DNA from: Albifimbria verrucaria
Taxonomy: Eukaryota; Ascomycota; Sordariomycetes; Hypocreales; Stachybotryaceae
DNA length: 64,000 bases
Reading direction: 5' to 3'
Assembly (NCBI GenBank): GCA_020081605.1
Contig: JAHREC010000016.1
Span: 620,001-684,000 of the forward strand
Shown: piece by piece, positions 11,604-25,100 of the stretch
How the letters are laid out: every line of letters begins with the position of its first letter
How positions within the stretch are numbered: the first letter of the stretch is position 1
The notes under the pieces: generated by a model
Seen by the model: only the letters and a program-made list of their open reading frames with translations
Told to the model about the DNA's origin: nothing
The model's database searches: none
Position numbers and translations under genes: made by a program

Positions 11604-13546
11604 GCAAAGAGGGGCGCGAGCCCGAATGAAATGCTGTGTGGCCATGACATGACAATCACGATTTGCCGCGGAGTAGACTCTCCCTCAGGGAACACATATC
11701 ATGGGGACATTAGTGCAAAGCTTCCCCGCCGAGAATGAGGAGGATGAAAGGGAACGAAATGAAATGGAATGAGGGCCATAATGTACCATGTACGCTGTCT
11801 GTTTCAAAGGGTTTCCGAATGCTTTTTGAACTTTGTAGATTATACGAGCAAGAGGGAGGCGACGAGAGGGTAAATGGGACGAGAAAGATTCTGCCGTTAG
11901 AGCCGAATGCGCCTCCAGGTGCGTGTGTTTTGCCGTAGTGGATGTGATGTGTCTAGTAGGCTTTGTGCTGAAAGGACGATACTCGCCTCGTGGTATTGGT
12001 GTTAAGGATGGTTATGACTTTGGTGAAGCTATTGAGAAGAGGAAGTGTTTTCAACATACGTTGTCGGCCATCCATCAAGGCCATCCACCATCTTCTGATG
12101 CTTATAATGTCAGGCAAGTTCATTCATGGCCCGGGTATGTCCAGTTGTGGAAGACGAGCCAAATGATTGGGGAGCTTCATAATTTCCCACAAAGCCAAAC
12201 GTCTGGAAGATGCGTGTAGACTCAAGGCAATCTTCTAACGAGCTCGTATAAACAACTGCATCTTTTTATGCTGCAATGAGAGGATAAGAGTTCCGGCATC
12301 TTGCCATCTCTATCAGTGTAAAGAGTTTTATTAACAAGAAGCCTTAAGAATATCCGTAATTACTTTTTTTATTGTAATACCTTTCGTTTTGAATTTTGAC
12401 GTTTCTAGTCGTCTACTCTCAGTGTTTTGTTGATTAATGGTTGAGATATCTGCGATAGATATATGGAATCTTTGACCTTTCACTATTATTGAGAGTTATC
12501 ACACTGACTGATGCAGTCTCTATGATGATCACTGAGCTGAACAAATGTTAAATCACTCGCCGAAGAAAAAGTTCTTTCCTTTAAAATGCCTAGCAATTGT
12601 TGCAGATAGGAAGGTTGAATGTCACGCCTAATCCTATAAGCAGGTTAAAGACGCCACCTTGCGGTTGATATACGAAACTACTCATGAAGTAATTCGAGCC
12701 TCCTCACACCCGATTCGATGGATGCAGCACAAGACTACCTACTGTATGCTCTTCTTATGTGATATTGTCCAGTAAAGTAGTGCTCCTTCCAATACATTCT
12801 GGAGCAGTCTGTGCTTATCTTGCGAAAACCACTAGTAGAAGCCAACACTGTCTGTTATCGTAAAGCCAGCCCGTGCTGGACTGGGACAACAAAGAAACAC
12901 GGATCCTTTGTAGCTGGTTCGAGGCGACAATGACGCTCCTGGCTTTATCACTGACTTCCTCGGAGCCGAATTGTTATATACTGTGCAATGCAAAGCCTGA
13001 TTCGAGGGTAGGACATTATGTTATCAGCAATGTGTTCGGTTACTGGTAGACATGCTCGCATGGCATAACTGCTTGGCGTCACTGATTAACAAGGGATGCA
13101 GAAGGGGAAATGGAACAAGGAAAGCGTATTTAGCTACAGCCACCACTGCCAAGTCCAGCAAGCAAAGAAGATTTCTTGTCAGTCGATCCGGATTTGTGAT
13201 GGCGTATGTGGCCTATGCAGCGATTCACAATCCCCTTGATGGATCCAACAAAGCAAGAATTGAATCATAGCAGTTACTTCTACCGTACAGTATGTACCGT
13301 TATTCTCATGAAAGATGTATATAATTGCAGTATGTACAGTATAACAGTTTCCTGCTTTAGTGACAGTCAACACATCCATCTCAATCAAAATCCCTAAGTG
13401 TTTATTGATCGAAAAGACGAGAAACAGCTTTCTGACCACTTTTCCGAAAAGTAAACCGACCACCCACATACTAGATCAGAAGCACACACTGCAACCACGA
13501 TCTACAACGGACACAGCAAAGCGCATATCCAGAAAACTGAGACAAG
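11604..13546. other. intergenic, includes an AT-rich repeat copy
   Basis: 3' flank of the SAPS gene followed by AT-richer DNA. No gene is recognisable. The segment holds one copy of the dispersed AT-rich repeat (12348-12470). The last 150 bp are the leader of the small gene at 13547. Confidence 0.5.
12348..12470 (+). repeat. AT-rich dispersed repeat, copy 1
   Basis: Shares with 44331-44455 the blocks GAATAT, TCAGTGTTTTGTTG and GTTGAGATA at identical spacing (71 and 21 bases), then a further similar stretch ending TGGA, where copy 2 has four extra bases. Many differences are A/G or C/T changes. The type of element (solo LTR, MITE or other) cannot be told; ends were not found, and similarity may extend about 60 bp further upstream. 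Confidence 0.6.
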
Positions 13547-13846
13547 ATGGCTGAGCAAGTAGGCTACGAAAGGGTTCACATTATCTGCCGCGACGTTGAA
13601 GATCTGAAATCGATTGTACCGGAGCTCCAGACTTTCATAAAAGGGTTCGAACCCAGGTCTAATGTCTACAAGATCAGTGAAGAGAGCCGTGATTGGCTTA
13701 TGGTTGACGTTGGAAGCGACTGCAGTCCTATTGATAGCGTTCTCCTTGGTGTTAAGCTGGCAGAAATGGGATTCGAACAGAATGGGTTTACCCACCTTCA
13801 CGTTGTAAGATATGTGCGAAAAGACGCACAAGGGACAAATGCTTGA
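13547..13846 (+). CDS. small hypothetical protein, 99 aa
   Basis: An intact single-exon frame from an ATG in good fungal context (acaagATGGCT) to TGA, encoding a compact mixed alpha/beta protein that starts MAEQVGYERVHIICRDVEDL and contains the strand-like segment DWLMVDVGSD. Net charge is moderate, with no signal peptide or membrane segment. I do not recognise the family. It is the only intact, protein-like frame in its surroundings and has AT-rich DNA on both sides. Its size and composition would also suit a recently born or effector-like cytosolic protein, but nothing specific supports that. Confidence 0.6.
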   Translation: MAEQVGYERVHIICRDVEDLKSIVPELQTFIKGFEPRSNVYKISEESRDWLMVDVGSDCSPIDSVLLGVKLAEMGFEQNGFTHLHVVRYVRKDAQGTNA

Positions 13847-14741
13847 TGGCTATGAGATGGTTAATAGTGCTGGGTCTAGGAGTGCTAAGGCAATACGGCT
13901 AGGCTAGTGATACTACAAGCTGTTGACTCTTGGTCTTGGGTAGTCTATTGCGTCAATGGATCACGATACGAGGCATTGACATCAATAGATGAACATGAGG
14001 CTGGTGTTCGAAACCTAAAGCGACAATTATACAACGATTCTGTGACCTTGCTTACTTACATCTACGTTACTATCCAAAGGTAGAATATTTCTTGGTTTGC
14101 AAGCATGTAATGAAAATGAGTCGACCATCTATTGGCGAGTCTGTATTCTCGAACTCACGAGAGGTGATGTAGCGTGTAGATAGGAGTAACACGTATCAGG
14201 AAATGACCGTCTTGCGGGATTGACCGTTGACCATACAAGATAACTGTCCTTTGCCATTCATACTAGCAAACCTTTTTGCCAGGACGGTCATTTACACGAA
14301 ACCCGATCATAAGATTCCTTACATCACTCCGACTCAAGCCTGCCTCAATCAAGACTGCAATGTGGCCACTTGTTTTCCTATGACACGCTCCTCAATCTAC
14401 CTCATCTGACCGATCCTCAATTTTTCTCTGCTTTCGTCCTACTAGCCCTGGCGGACCTCATCCCCAAGCGAGTGGAGGTGTAGGATCTTCCTCCCGGAGC
14501 TTGGACGCTTGCGACTGCGACGCGGATCTTGAACCTGCTCGTCTCTGTGGTTTTTGGATCGATAAGCACATCACCGGCTTGGTCTGAGTTACGTCACCTT
14601 GCACGGTTCACTCCGCAGGAGGAATTCGCGATAAAAGGCTATGACCAGAATCAAGGAGATTTCCCTATGGAGACAATGAGCAAGCCATGCACTGACAGAC
14701 ACCAAATGAAGTGGTTCCTGTCATCATGATTGTCATCATGA

Positions 14742-14760
14742 TGACTCATTTCATGACTCA
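14742..14760. promoter_or_regulatory. paired TGACTCA sites (Gcn4/Cpc1- or AP-1-type)
   Basis: Two perfect TGACTCA heptamers at 14742-14748 and 14754-14760, just after a TCATCATGA direct repeat (14720-14742). TGACTCA is the consensus of the fungal Gcn4/Cpc1 bZIP regulators. No gene starts close by, so function is unsupported. Confidence 0.3.
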
Positions 14761-17063
14761 ATGCAGTCACAAAACTCAAGTGCGCCTGTTCGATCTCGAG
14801 TCGCTGGTAATGGCAGATTCAGGAGGCTTCGACACATCAGCCAGCCTAGCATCGCCGCCTGAGCCACGTCGTACGATGAGTTTGCGTAACCATGGAGGAG
14901 CGAGACGCGTAAGCGGATGGAAGTCAATCTATCGCGAGCAACTCAGCCGGGCACTGTGGTAATATAAGTGTGGCTTCCCAGCTCAGACGAGGTGAGTTGA
15001 GGGCCAGCCAAGTCAGCCTTGTGAAGAGGCCAGAGGTGCATTTGGTAAATGCACTGCGTATGAAGTGTCAGCACTCTCCTAGCACCATGACCAGGTCTGT
15101 GGGTAGCAATGAAACAGGGACTGCAAGCAGCGTGTAAGAAGAATGGCCGGATTTTAGAAAAAATACTTGACTGGGAAAAGAAGATGAGTAGGGCCTATAT
15201 GTAAATAAATCCTTAACATATTCTATTAATTATAGAACTGCTTTTATTTTATTTTATGAATTTTGGAAGAGTAATTTCGTGTAGAAATCTACGGCCACCT
15301 CGGCCTACAGCCCTCTTCAGTCTACTTACCATTTGTCAAGCTTGTGGCTGAGCCGACTCTTCAGTGGGAAAGTTGTTGCCCAGTTCTAATTGTGCGCCAG
15401 CATGTGTGGCGCTGGGTCCTACCAAAAGTTCCCTCTGATTCTCAGCTTCCAGCCTGGTGGGAGCAGCAGAGGAGCACGTCGATAGTTAATGATCCTCCTG
15501 ACCTGCTACCAACCCAAGCTGGCAGCTGCTCTACACAGGCAAAACAGCGCTACTCCAGATAGTTTACTTAGCTCGCAGGAAGGCTGTTCTTCCCAGGTCC
15601 AGGGTCATGATTGGTGACAATTCTGAGGGCTTCATGCGCTGAATACCGAAGCGGCACACTTGTTGAACACCGGGAGGCAAAGCAAGCGGAGCGACAGGGA
15701 TATAGATGAGTAGGCACTAGTTCTGCGGCCCCACTGGCTCGGAGGATCGGCAGGACGAGATGAAGGGCAGCATTGCAGTCGACCCTCCGGCTGGGTGTTT
15801 ACCTTCTTCCTCGAGGCTCGTGACAATGTTCGCCTATAAGCTCCGTCGAACCTTGCTAGTGCCTGGTCGAGACTACAGGGTGAGGAGAGAGACTCGCCGA
15901 CGATCCCACGTTGAACCGGAGAGGCCCACATGGACGGCACAGGCCGTCCGGCAATCATGTTACTCAGAGAATGACTTGACTGGCACATGTCATGTCTTCG
16001 GACGGTTGCCGAGTTCCAATTCGACGGTGAAGCTGAATGCTCTAGAGTTTTGCAGGCTGAAGTGGCTTGGCTTCTCGGAGAGGCAGCCCCTGACAGGCCA
16101 TGGGCTGCAGTTCGCACAGAAGTCCCGAAAATAAAGCATAATGGCGCCCGATGATGAAGGATTGGGGAACACACAGGCAAGAGGCTCGCATTAGTGAGGC
16201 AACGCAAAGATGAGAGGTCGCTGCTTGAGTGGTTGCAATGGGAACGTGGCCCATGGAACGAGGTATGGGGATTTGGAGGCAGCCCTGGCTGGACAAATGG
16301 TGGGTATGGATCATCACAGAGCGGCATCAAGCCTTGTTCCTGAGGCAATGTAACCCTGGCCGCAGGTTCTCATCCGCCCTTGCAGAGCCTGTTGCTGAGG
16401 TTCGGCTGGGTTTGGGTCGTGGGTGGATCGACAAAGGATTCGAGAGTGCACGGGAGAGTGGTGTCACTGCTCGAGCGTAAGTGGGAGCGGCTTGAGATGG
16501 GAGATGGGTCGCTGAGTGAGCGTGGGTTATGCGTGCTGTCTTTAGTCTTTAGTTTCGGGATTCCTTTCTCTCAGCACGGCTCGACCTGGGGCTCTTGGTT
16601 GAGCGTCATACATGGACAACCTCACATCGCTGTGGTACAGTAAAGTCTCATCCCATTGTCAAGTGCCATGACAAACCTCGGTAGGTAGGGCGCTCGGGCC
16701 TGAGACGTGGGGTGACCTGGGAATGATCATGGCGGACAAGGATGGTGATGCCTGGAGAATGATGTACAGACAGGGAACCGGCTCTATATTTAACGGGGAG
16801 GCCCTGGCGCCGTTTCTTAGGGAATAACCGAGTTTCGAAGAACCCAGTCGTCGGGGTTTTAAAAGAAAGCAGGCAAGGTTGATGTCGGCCGAAACAACGG
16901 AACTGCCGTGAGGGTGCATTGGTGCATGATGAAGGCATGGTGGATCAAGGTTGAAGTTGGATGGAAATGGAGATAAAGATGGAGCTGGAAATGGGAAGAG
17001 ATACGTTAGATAGAGCAAGGTCTAACTTGAAAAGGTGCATCACTGTAAACAATACTTTGGTAC

Positions 17064-17090
17064 CTGCCCTGCCCTGCCCTGCCCTGTAAA
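17064..17090 (+). repeat. CCCTG pentanucleotide tandem repeat
   Basis: About four to five copies of CCCTG in a row in otherwise unique intergenic DNA. Confidence 0.8.
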
Positions 17091-17639
17091 ATGACTGTCC
17101 AGGAGGGACCAACACGAGGTTTTGGCCAGCAAAGCGAGAAGACGCCCAAGGGATTATGGATATACAAATTTTAATAGAATTAAATACTCATCGCAACCGG
17201 AATAAATGCGTCATTATGTTCTAATACTTTTATGTTATTCTTATATTATCTAATTTGAGCTTTGAATCATCAACTACTAGGTATCTTATCAAAGCCCAAT
17301 TTGCGGTCTTTCCCTTTTTGCTTCCCACGTACCTGGTAAGTGTTTGTTTCGCCTAGTGGAGGAGGCACTGGAATTGGCAGTCGCGATGCAGGAGCAGTGT
17401 TGGTGTTGTAAAGCAGGCAGGTGCATTACCTAAGATGTAGAAACAACACCCATCGCCACCATCACTACGGATTACCACCAGCACTATCACCAGCACTACC
17501 AAAAACTTGGAATGAAAAAACGATGATGATGATGATATCGACAACGCCCGTTCAGGCCTGCTGCAGCCATCGATCAACATCCGCCACCAACGTGGCTTCA
17601 CCAAAGCCTGCGTAGATCTTCCCCTCGCCTCACGCCATC

Positions 17640-19163
17640 TCCCTCGGTCCCTCTGCAGGCCTGTCGTCGGCCCTGTCGCTGGCCCTGGCACTGGCCCCGG
17701 GCCATCTGTCAACTCGCTCGACACAGCCTAGTCGTTATTGGACCCAAGGCTTCTTCCTCCCAATGTGGCCATGGTCACGACAAGCCTCAGGACGCGCGCA
17801 AGATGGGGAGCATGGGTCCTCTTGAACTAGCGGTACGTCATGCCCGTTGATGCGCGGCGGATGCTCTGTCCACGCACGTTTCGCTCGCCAATTCAATTTC
17901 GTTGCCGGGCCTGGTCTGATGCGCATCCATCACATCCCATATCCACTCTTCAGCTTGCATTAGCCGCGCTGTCCCTCTTCTCCGTGACCCTGTCTCTCTC
18001 CCTACCACATTGGCCTCGCAGCGTCGTACCGTGGCTAACCCGCCCCCTCCCTCCGCTTAGAAACACTTGCACTTGCACTTGTGGGACGGGACAAGCGACC
18101 AACACGACTTGCGCCGTGGTCAGCTCGCTGCTTCTTCCTCGACCAAGCAGGCTTCGTTGGCCACTCAGCCCAGGCATCCGACAGGGGACGGTCTACAGTT
18201 CGCTCTCGACTTGCATCCGTCAACCTTGGTCCCCATGCTTAGACCCTACCATACCAAACAAACCCCGGCGCAACCTCGTCCCAACCTCCGGGACGTTCCA
18301 ACGCCCCGTCGACTCCTGCTGCAGGTCGCTCTGTAGTCTAGTCCACTTCGTTGCCCGGTTCAAGTGTTGGCTCCGGCACCTTGCTTGCCTATCTCTCTCT
18401 CTCTCGTCCACTCCCACGCTTTCGTCGTCTTTCTCAATTCTCTCCTCGACCAAGCCGTCAACCCTAGGCGCCGCGGCCACGACCCTACCAGAGTCGCTTG
18501 CTTGCCTGCTACCACCTTGTCTCGGGTCTTCTCTCTGCCTCCTGCAGGGAGCCATTTCCCTCACCCCAGATCTTCTGCCCCTGTCGCCTTTTGAGACCTG
18601 CAGTCGATACCATCCGCTACACATATCGCCCAATGCGACGAGCATGACGAATCACAAGCCTATAACAAGACTGTTTGGCGGCTGTAACGAATTTGATGAG
18701 TGATGATAGCTTGGGTCAGACTTTGGTCCATTCTCTACTCGACGCTTTCTGACAAACCCTCTCCCCCTCCTCTCTGCCCTTCGCGCCACACACTTGAGCT
18801 CCACGGCCATCGAGTAGCATTGCATTTTCCAGTGCATGGCCTGCCTGCGCTGCAGTTTTTGTATATCGATCCTGCTCGGCCGAGACCTAAAGCATCACCA
18901 CCAGCAAATCCTCTTTTTCCTTTGGCTCTGCATTCCGTGGTCTTTCACTGGGGTGCTTGTGTATACCACGTTACGTGAGGCAACACAACCCGAGTCCGGC
19001 GATAGAGTCGTCCTCCCCCTCTCCTCTCTTTTCCTCTCTCTTGCTCTGTTTCTTACGCAGCAGCAGTCACAGTCTCATTGGCCCCCAATCTCCCCTCCCT
19101 TCATTCCAAAATCCCCATTTTCTGCCCTATCCGCCTTGCTGCTCCATCCCCAAGTCTTGTTAG
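17640..19163 (+). promoter_or_regulatory. CT-rich promoter and 5' leader of the NRPS-like gene
   Basis: About 1.5 kb of strongly pyrimidine-rich plus-strand sequence (for example TCTCTCTCTCTCGTCC near 18391-18407 and several CTCTCTTTTCCTCTC tracts near 19021-19050) ends at the start codon at 19164. Long open frames here are Ser/Pro/Leu-rich in all frames and reflect composition. The length suggests a long 5' UTR, possibly with introns and upstream ATGs. Confidence 0.5.
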
Positions 19164-22100
19164 ATGAGCACGAACCTCCAATACGTGAAGCCTGCGGATT
19201 CCGAGCCCCGCTGCTTCGTCCCGCCCCGCGACGCTTCCGCCATGGAGGCTGATATTCGTCGAGTCGCACCTCCACGGCGGCCACCTCCTTCGAGGCTTGA
19301 CACGGATATTCCTTTCGATATGCCCAACGGCGGGCGCACCATGTCTACGCCGATCACGGGTCAGTCGCTCCGTGCGACGCCTCACGAGCTCCCTGTCGTC
19401 GACTCATGGCTAGACTTGGGGGCCGATGATGAAGCTGCCGCAGCTGCTGCGGCTGCGTCTCTCAATGCTAACATCGACCACGACACCAGCGACGAAGACC
19501 AAGAAGATGAAGTTGATGAAGACGACTACCACTGCCACCTTTACGACATGCATGCTGGTTCCCCTGTCTTTCCTCGGCGTCGCAACCCTGCCGATCTGCC
19601 CGCCCCTCTCAAGCCTGTTCCTGTACTTCCACCTCTTGAACGTCAACAGCAACCTTCAACTTTCTTCACCACTGCTCCCGTCCCTGCTCCCAAGCATCCC
19701 CCTCCCACCCCTCATGCTCGACTACCTACTGTCATCAACAGACTTTCCGACGCGAGCACCAGCCCTGACGACATTTTCACTGCCGGGCTCCGTCGAGACG
19801 TCAGTTCTGAAGATAGCTCTATGGCCAGCTTTGAGGCCCAGACTCCCTCAAGCGCCAGTACCGACTTCAACGTCGCCCTCCGCGAGAACAATCACACAGA
19901 CATTGAAGCGTTACATCTTTCCATCTCCAAAGCTGGCGGCACGTGCCAGCTCACTCCTCTAAGCGGTCCCTTCAGCGGCCAGCTCATTGCCTTCGTCACT
20001 AACCAACACACCTTGCCCGCCGGTGCTCGAGAAGTCTCCTTACCTCCTGAAACCGATGATGAAGCCTGCCGGGAACAAATACGAACGCTACGAGCCGGGG
20101 TACAGGAATGGCTAGCAGACTCACCGCGACCACACGCTTGGGTTATACTGCAGACCATGCCTATGGACGAGGACGGAAGCCCTGATGTTGGCTGCCTGCT
20201 CACATGGGTAGAGTGTATCGGCGAGGAGGTTGAACAGCGCATCATGTCTTGGCAGACTCGCGATCATCCTCGAGTTCGTAAAAAGCCTAGCCATCAATCT
20301 CGACCGAAAACACCTATATCACAACCCCGATCAAAATCATCGTGGCCTGAGGAGTTGGCCACAGTGTGGAGGGAAGATGAAGCTGGCCACAGCGCTAATC
20401 CAGACGTGCAGGCGTCCGCAGACGACGCCGGCTCACTCGAGTTTTTCCATTATCCGCGATGCAACAGCTGTACTTTCGCACCTCTATTAGTCAACGAGCC
20501 GACGCGGACGCTTTGCCTCGACCAGATTTCCGCTTTAGTCAAAGCATTCTACTCCACCTCCGGGGTGAGGGTTTTGCGCTAGCCGAGGTGGAGGTTGCCA
20601 TCGAAGCCCTCGCCGCCCGTCATTCCATGCTCAGGGCCCGCTTTCGGCTGACCCGCGACGGTTGGGCCCAATACATCGCCCCACAAGCCCGGAGCTCCTA
20701 TCGATTCGGCCACTGTTGCGCGGAGACTGACGAGAGTATCCTCGCCGCTATGGAACAGGCCCAGAGCGCTATCAACGTGTTGAAAGGTCCTATCTTCTCC
20801 ATCGAGCACATTCGTTCTGGCGATGGCCGACAGCTCCTCTACCTCGTCGCTCATCATCTGGTCGTGGATTTACTGTCTTGGCGAATTATCTTGCATGATC
20901 TGGATGAACTGCTCGAGCGCGGGTCCCTCTTTTCCAAAGGATCGCTTCCCTTTCCACATTGGATTGAATACCAAGGTCACGAGGGTCCAACCAGGAACTG
21001 GCTCTGCCGTTCAAAATCATACCAGCAAATCGAGATTACTGGGACCTTGGCAAGCACTCTAATCGCTATGGAGATACAGAACAACTAACCTTCTTACTCA
21101 ACCCGGACGTCACAAACATGATGCAGAAGACGTGCGCCAGCGTGCTTCGGGCCGAATCAGCCGATATGATACTCGCTGCTCTGCTGCAGTCGTTTTGCCA
21201 AACCTTCCCGGACCGTGCAGCCCCTACGATCTGGAAACAGGTGGATGGTCGCGCAGCTTCACAATCAAAATATACAATTGACGAAACAGTCGGTTGGTTT
21301 ACATCTCTCTGTCCCATGACCGTGGCCGCCGATGCAAACTCCGACTTCATACACTTGCTCAAGCTAGTTAAAGACATACGGAAAACAATCCCGCGCCATG
21401 GCATACCGTTCTTCGTCGCTGAATTTTCAGGCTCCGGCAGCCAAGCGAGCTCAATCCCTGTCGAACTCATGTTTAATTGCGTGGATAATTTGCAAAGGAT
21501 CCATCGAAAGGGCGGGGTGCTCGAGCCAGTTACTGCACCGGGCCGCGAAGTCAACTCACTGATGTCGGATGTGGGACCTAGCGTCGGCCGTATCGCGCTC
21601 TTCGAACTGTCTGTTGTACTAGATGATTCCGGTTCCCGCGTCGAGGTTCTTTACAACAAACAATCGCGGCATCGCGATCGTATATCCTCATGGATCCAAC
21701 GTTTTGAACACGTTATACTCGAGGGCATAGGCAGGCTTCAGGTCATGGAGCCTGAATTGACTTTGTCCGACGCGCCGTTGCTGAAGGCTTCGTACAATGG
21801 AATTGCCAAATTGACTACTGACCGACTGGCGAAACTAGGTCTCGATAGCGTCAACGACATAGAGACAATTTACCCTGTCAATCCTGCCCAGCAGGAAATT
21901 CTTGTCGCTCAGGATCAAGACCTCGACTGCTTCCATATCCATAGTATATACGAGCTTGGAACCCAAGATGGTGCTGTGCTCGACCAGGCACGCTTGTGCT
22001 CCGCGTGGGAGAGGCTTGTCGCATTACAACCCGCCCTGCGTAGTGTTTTCATTGACAGCGTCTCCGAAAATGGTCTGTTTGACCAAGTCATCCTCCGCAA

Positions 22101-25100
22101 GGTATCTCCTGCCATGCTCTTCATCGACGACGCCAGGCCCGAGGAAACATTAGCATCTCTTCCATCGCTTAGAACCCTGCCCGCTCAGCCACGACATAGG
22201 CTCTCTGTGTGCACTACATCAAACCGGACTCTTATTAGGCTTGACGCAAGCCAGGCTATTTGTGATGTAAGTACATATCTTGTGAAATTATAGGGTTGCT
22301 TTTTTATCACACGGATATACCTTTCACCCACCTCCATTTACCAAAATGTTCTGCTGTCTGACTATCATGTTCTAATATCCTTATAGCCTATAAGTATTCG
22401 CAACCTCGTCGCTGAACTTCGGCAAGTGTATGTTGGCGAAACGCCTTCGATCGATCGTACCACCCTCACAGACTTCCTTGCGCATGTATCGACTCGCGAT
22501 AGAGCTCGCGGACTTGATGTTTGGAAAACAAACCTGGCTGACGCGAAACCTTGTATGTTCCCACGCCTGACGCTTCAGCCCCAGGATCATCTACAGTCGC
22601 GTTCATTTGGACTTGAGATTTCGCGCGATGAAATTTACAACTTCTGCCGGGTTCAACAAATTGAACCGTCGATCCTCATTCGGCTCGCGTGGGCATTGGT
22701 TCTTCGAGCCTTCACCAGTATTGATCGCGTTAGCTTCGGATATCAGTTGTCAAGCCGAGATCAACGGATTTCACCGGCTATGGATGGGGCTGTTGGGAGC
22801 TTCGCAAACATACTTCCCTGCTATGTTGATTTGTCACTAGGTCACACTGTCTCTCAGGTATTGCAGGGTCTGGTAGAACACTCAAGAACAGCCACGCAAC
22901 ATCAGTTCCTGACGATACCTGAAATTCACCATACCCTTGGTCTCAAAATCGACGACATCTTCAATACCAGCCTGTCTTTCCATGAGCCGGCTCAAACCGA
23001 TATTAATGGGCCTAGTTCAGGGTTCGAGCCATCTCTAGTCACTTCTGCCAGAACGTCCAACTGCAACATATCTCTGTCCGTTATGTTCGTAGGAGACCAC
23101 CTCCACGTCAACGTCAGTTTCCGCCATCTCTCGCCAGCGCAAGCGCACAACACAATTAATACCCTGGAGCAAGCCATACGAGCCATCATGAATGCCCGAG
23201 AACACCAGCCTGCATTAACACTCGATTTGTTCACCGAGCGAGACTACGCACAGCTGCTTGTATGCGATTGGGATTCGAAGCTAAAGGGCGAAAAGGTGGC
23301 TGCATGCTTGCACAAGCAGATTCTACGCCATTCCACAATGCAACCGGATGCTCCTGCTATCACTGCATGGGATGGCAACGTGTCATACCGTCAGATGGAG
23401 ACATTCGTGGCGAGACTGGCAACATACCTTATAAATCAGGAGTCAAGCCTGGAGTCACAGTTCCGCTCGTGCTCGAAAAGAGCAGGTGGTCTCCAATTGT
23501 CATGTTAGCTATCTTGGAAGCAGGTGGATGTTTCATCAGTCTTGACCACCAAGATAAGTCTGTGATTGAGGCGACATTGAAATATCTAAATCCGCCTATT
23601 GTCGTGGCAACTGAGGAATCATGCAGCGGCTTCAACACGAAGGTCGTGAACCTCGCTTTATTGAACGACATTTTCTTTTCTACCCTACCCCTCAAGCTAT
23701 CGTTTCCGCACTCCATCCGACGCCAGACCATGCCGCATGTGTCTTCTTCACCCCTGGCAAGACAAAGACGAGCGCGCCAAGAAGCATTTTCTTCACTCAC
23801 ACGTCACTGTGCTCTGCCTTTGCAGCACAAGGTCCAGTCTTAAGGATTGACCGCACTAGCCGAGTCTTCCAGTTGTCGGCTTTCAGTGTTGATATTGCCC
23901 TTGTAGAAATCCTGGGCACACTATTTCACGGCGGTTGCGTCTGCATTCCGCATGCAAATGAAAGGATACAAGACATCGGCGGGTCGATTGCGCGGATGCA
24001 AGTAACCTGGTCATATATGACTTCAGTTCTAGCTCGTCGAATTGATCCTACCAGTGTGCCAACTTTGAAAACTCTTTGCTTCAGGACCAGAAGCTTAGAT
24101 GAGGACACATATGGACCTTGGTTAAAGAACAGGACGATCCTGATGGCTTATGGTGCACCAGACGTATGTCCTTTGGGCATTTCGGTGGCGGATGTGGGTA
24201 ATTCGAAGGTCTCGAATATCATCCCACCGCCTCTTTTAGGGAGATTCTGGATTCTCAACCCAAACGATTCAAAGAAACTGATGCCAATGGGAGCTACCGG
24301 AGAACTTGGTATTGATAGCCCTGTCATTACTCCTCAGAAGTTTTATCCGGGAGCCTCTCTCGTTGCCACTCCTTCTACTGACGAAGCCTCGGAGAAACCG
24401 AAAGCTCGTTATCTCAAAACCGGCCATCGTGTTCGATATTTGGAAAATGGCAACCTCCAGTTTCTCTCTAGCATGCGCGATGAGATCGTGGTAGGAGGAT
24501 CTCCGGTCGTAGTGACCGATGTTGAGCAGTGCATCCGGCGAAGCCTTGGCCGAGGCATCGATGTAGCTGTTGACTTGGTGACAACGAGCGACTCCATCTC
24601 TACCCTGGTTGCATTCCTTGAATTCGGGGACCAACTCTTCCTGGGTCCAAACATTGTGGAGAAGACCAGCACAGCCATGAAAGAAAAGGCTTTCCTGTCG
24701 AAGAAACGCGTTGAAGCTGCGATGGCTAGCATAAGGGAATCGACCAAAAGAGTGCCCATGCATCACATTCCGCAGGTCTTTGTTCCACTAAAAAGCTTTC
24801 CCATATCTACATCACTCAAAGTCAATAAGCGGAAGCTGCAGAAAATGATTGCAAACCTCACCTATGCTCAGCTTATGGACTTGTCATCAGTATCAAATCC
24901 CACCGCCGTGCTGCACCCTGAAAAACCTCTCCCGCTTACACAGGGTGAGGAATTGATGAGACGTATTTGGGCTGGCGTTTTAGGTTTGGCACCCATACAG
25001 ATCAATGGCGGTGACAATTTTCTGGGGTTGGTGGAGATCAGTACCTTGCAACGAAACTGGTTATCGCTTGCCGGCAAGCCGGTTTCAAAGTATCTCTGAA

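Larger units (their letters stand above)
13847..17640. other. intergenic, no supported gene
   Basis: No family is recognisable on either strand. AT-rich islands occur at about 15170-15290 and 17155-17280. A minus-strand frame of 238 codons at 15632-16348 is Ser/Pro/Cys-rich without a domain and is not called. A short CCCTG tandem run lies at 17064-17090. Confidence 0.45.

Noticed and set aside
15632..16348. 238-codon minus-strand frame rich in Ser, Pro and Cys
   Set aside because: No domain, no exon signals, and competing frames of similar quality in the same interval.
17840..18703. 287-codon plus-strand frame before the NRPS-like gene
   Set aside because: Ser/Leu/Pro-rich translation of a CT-rich leader; all frames there look alike.
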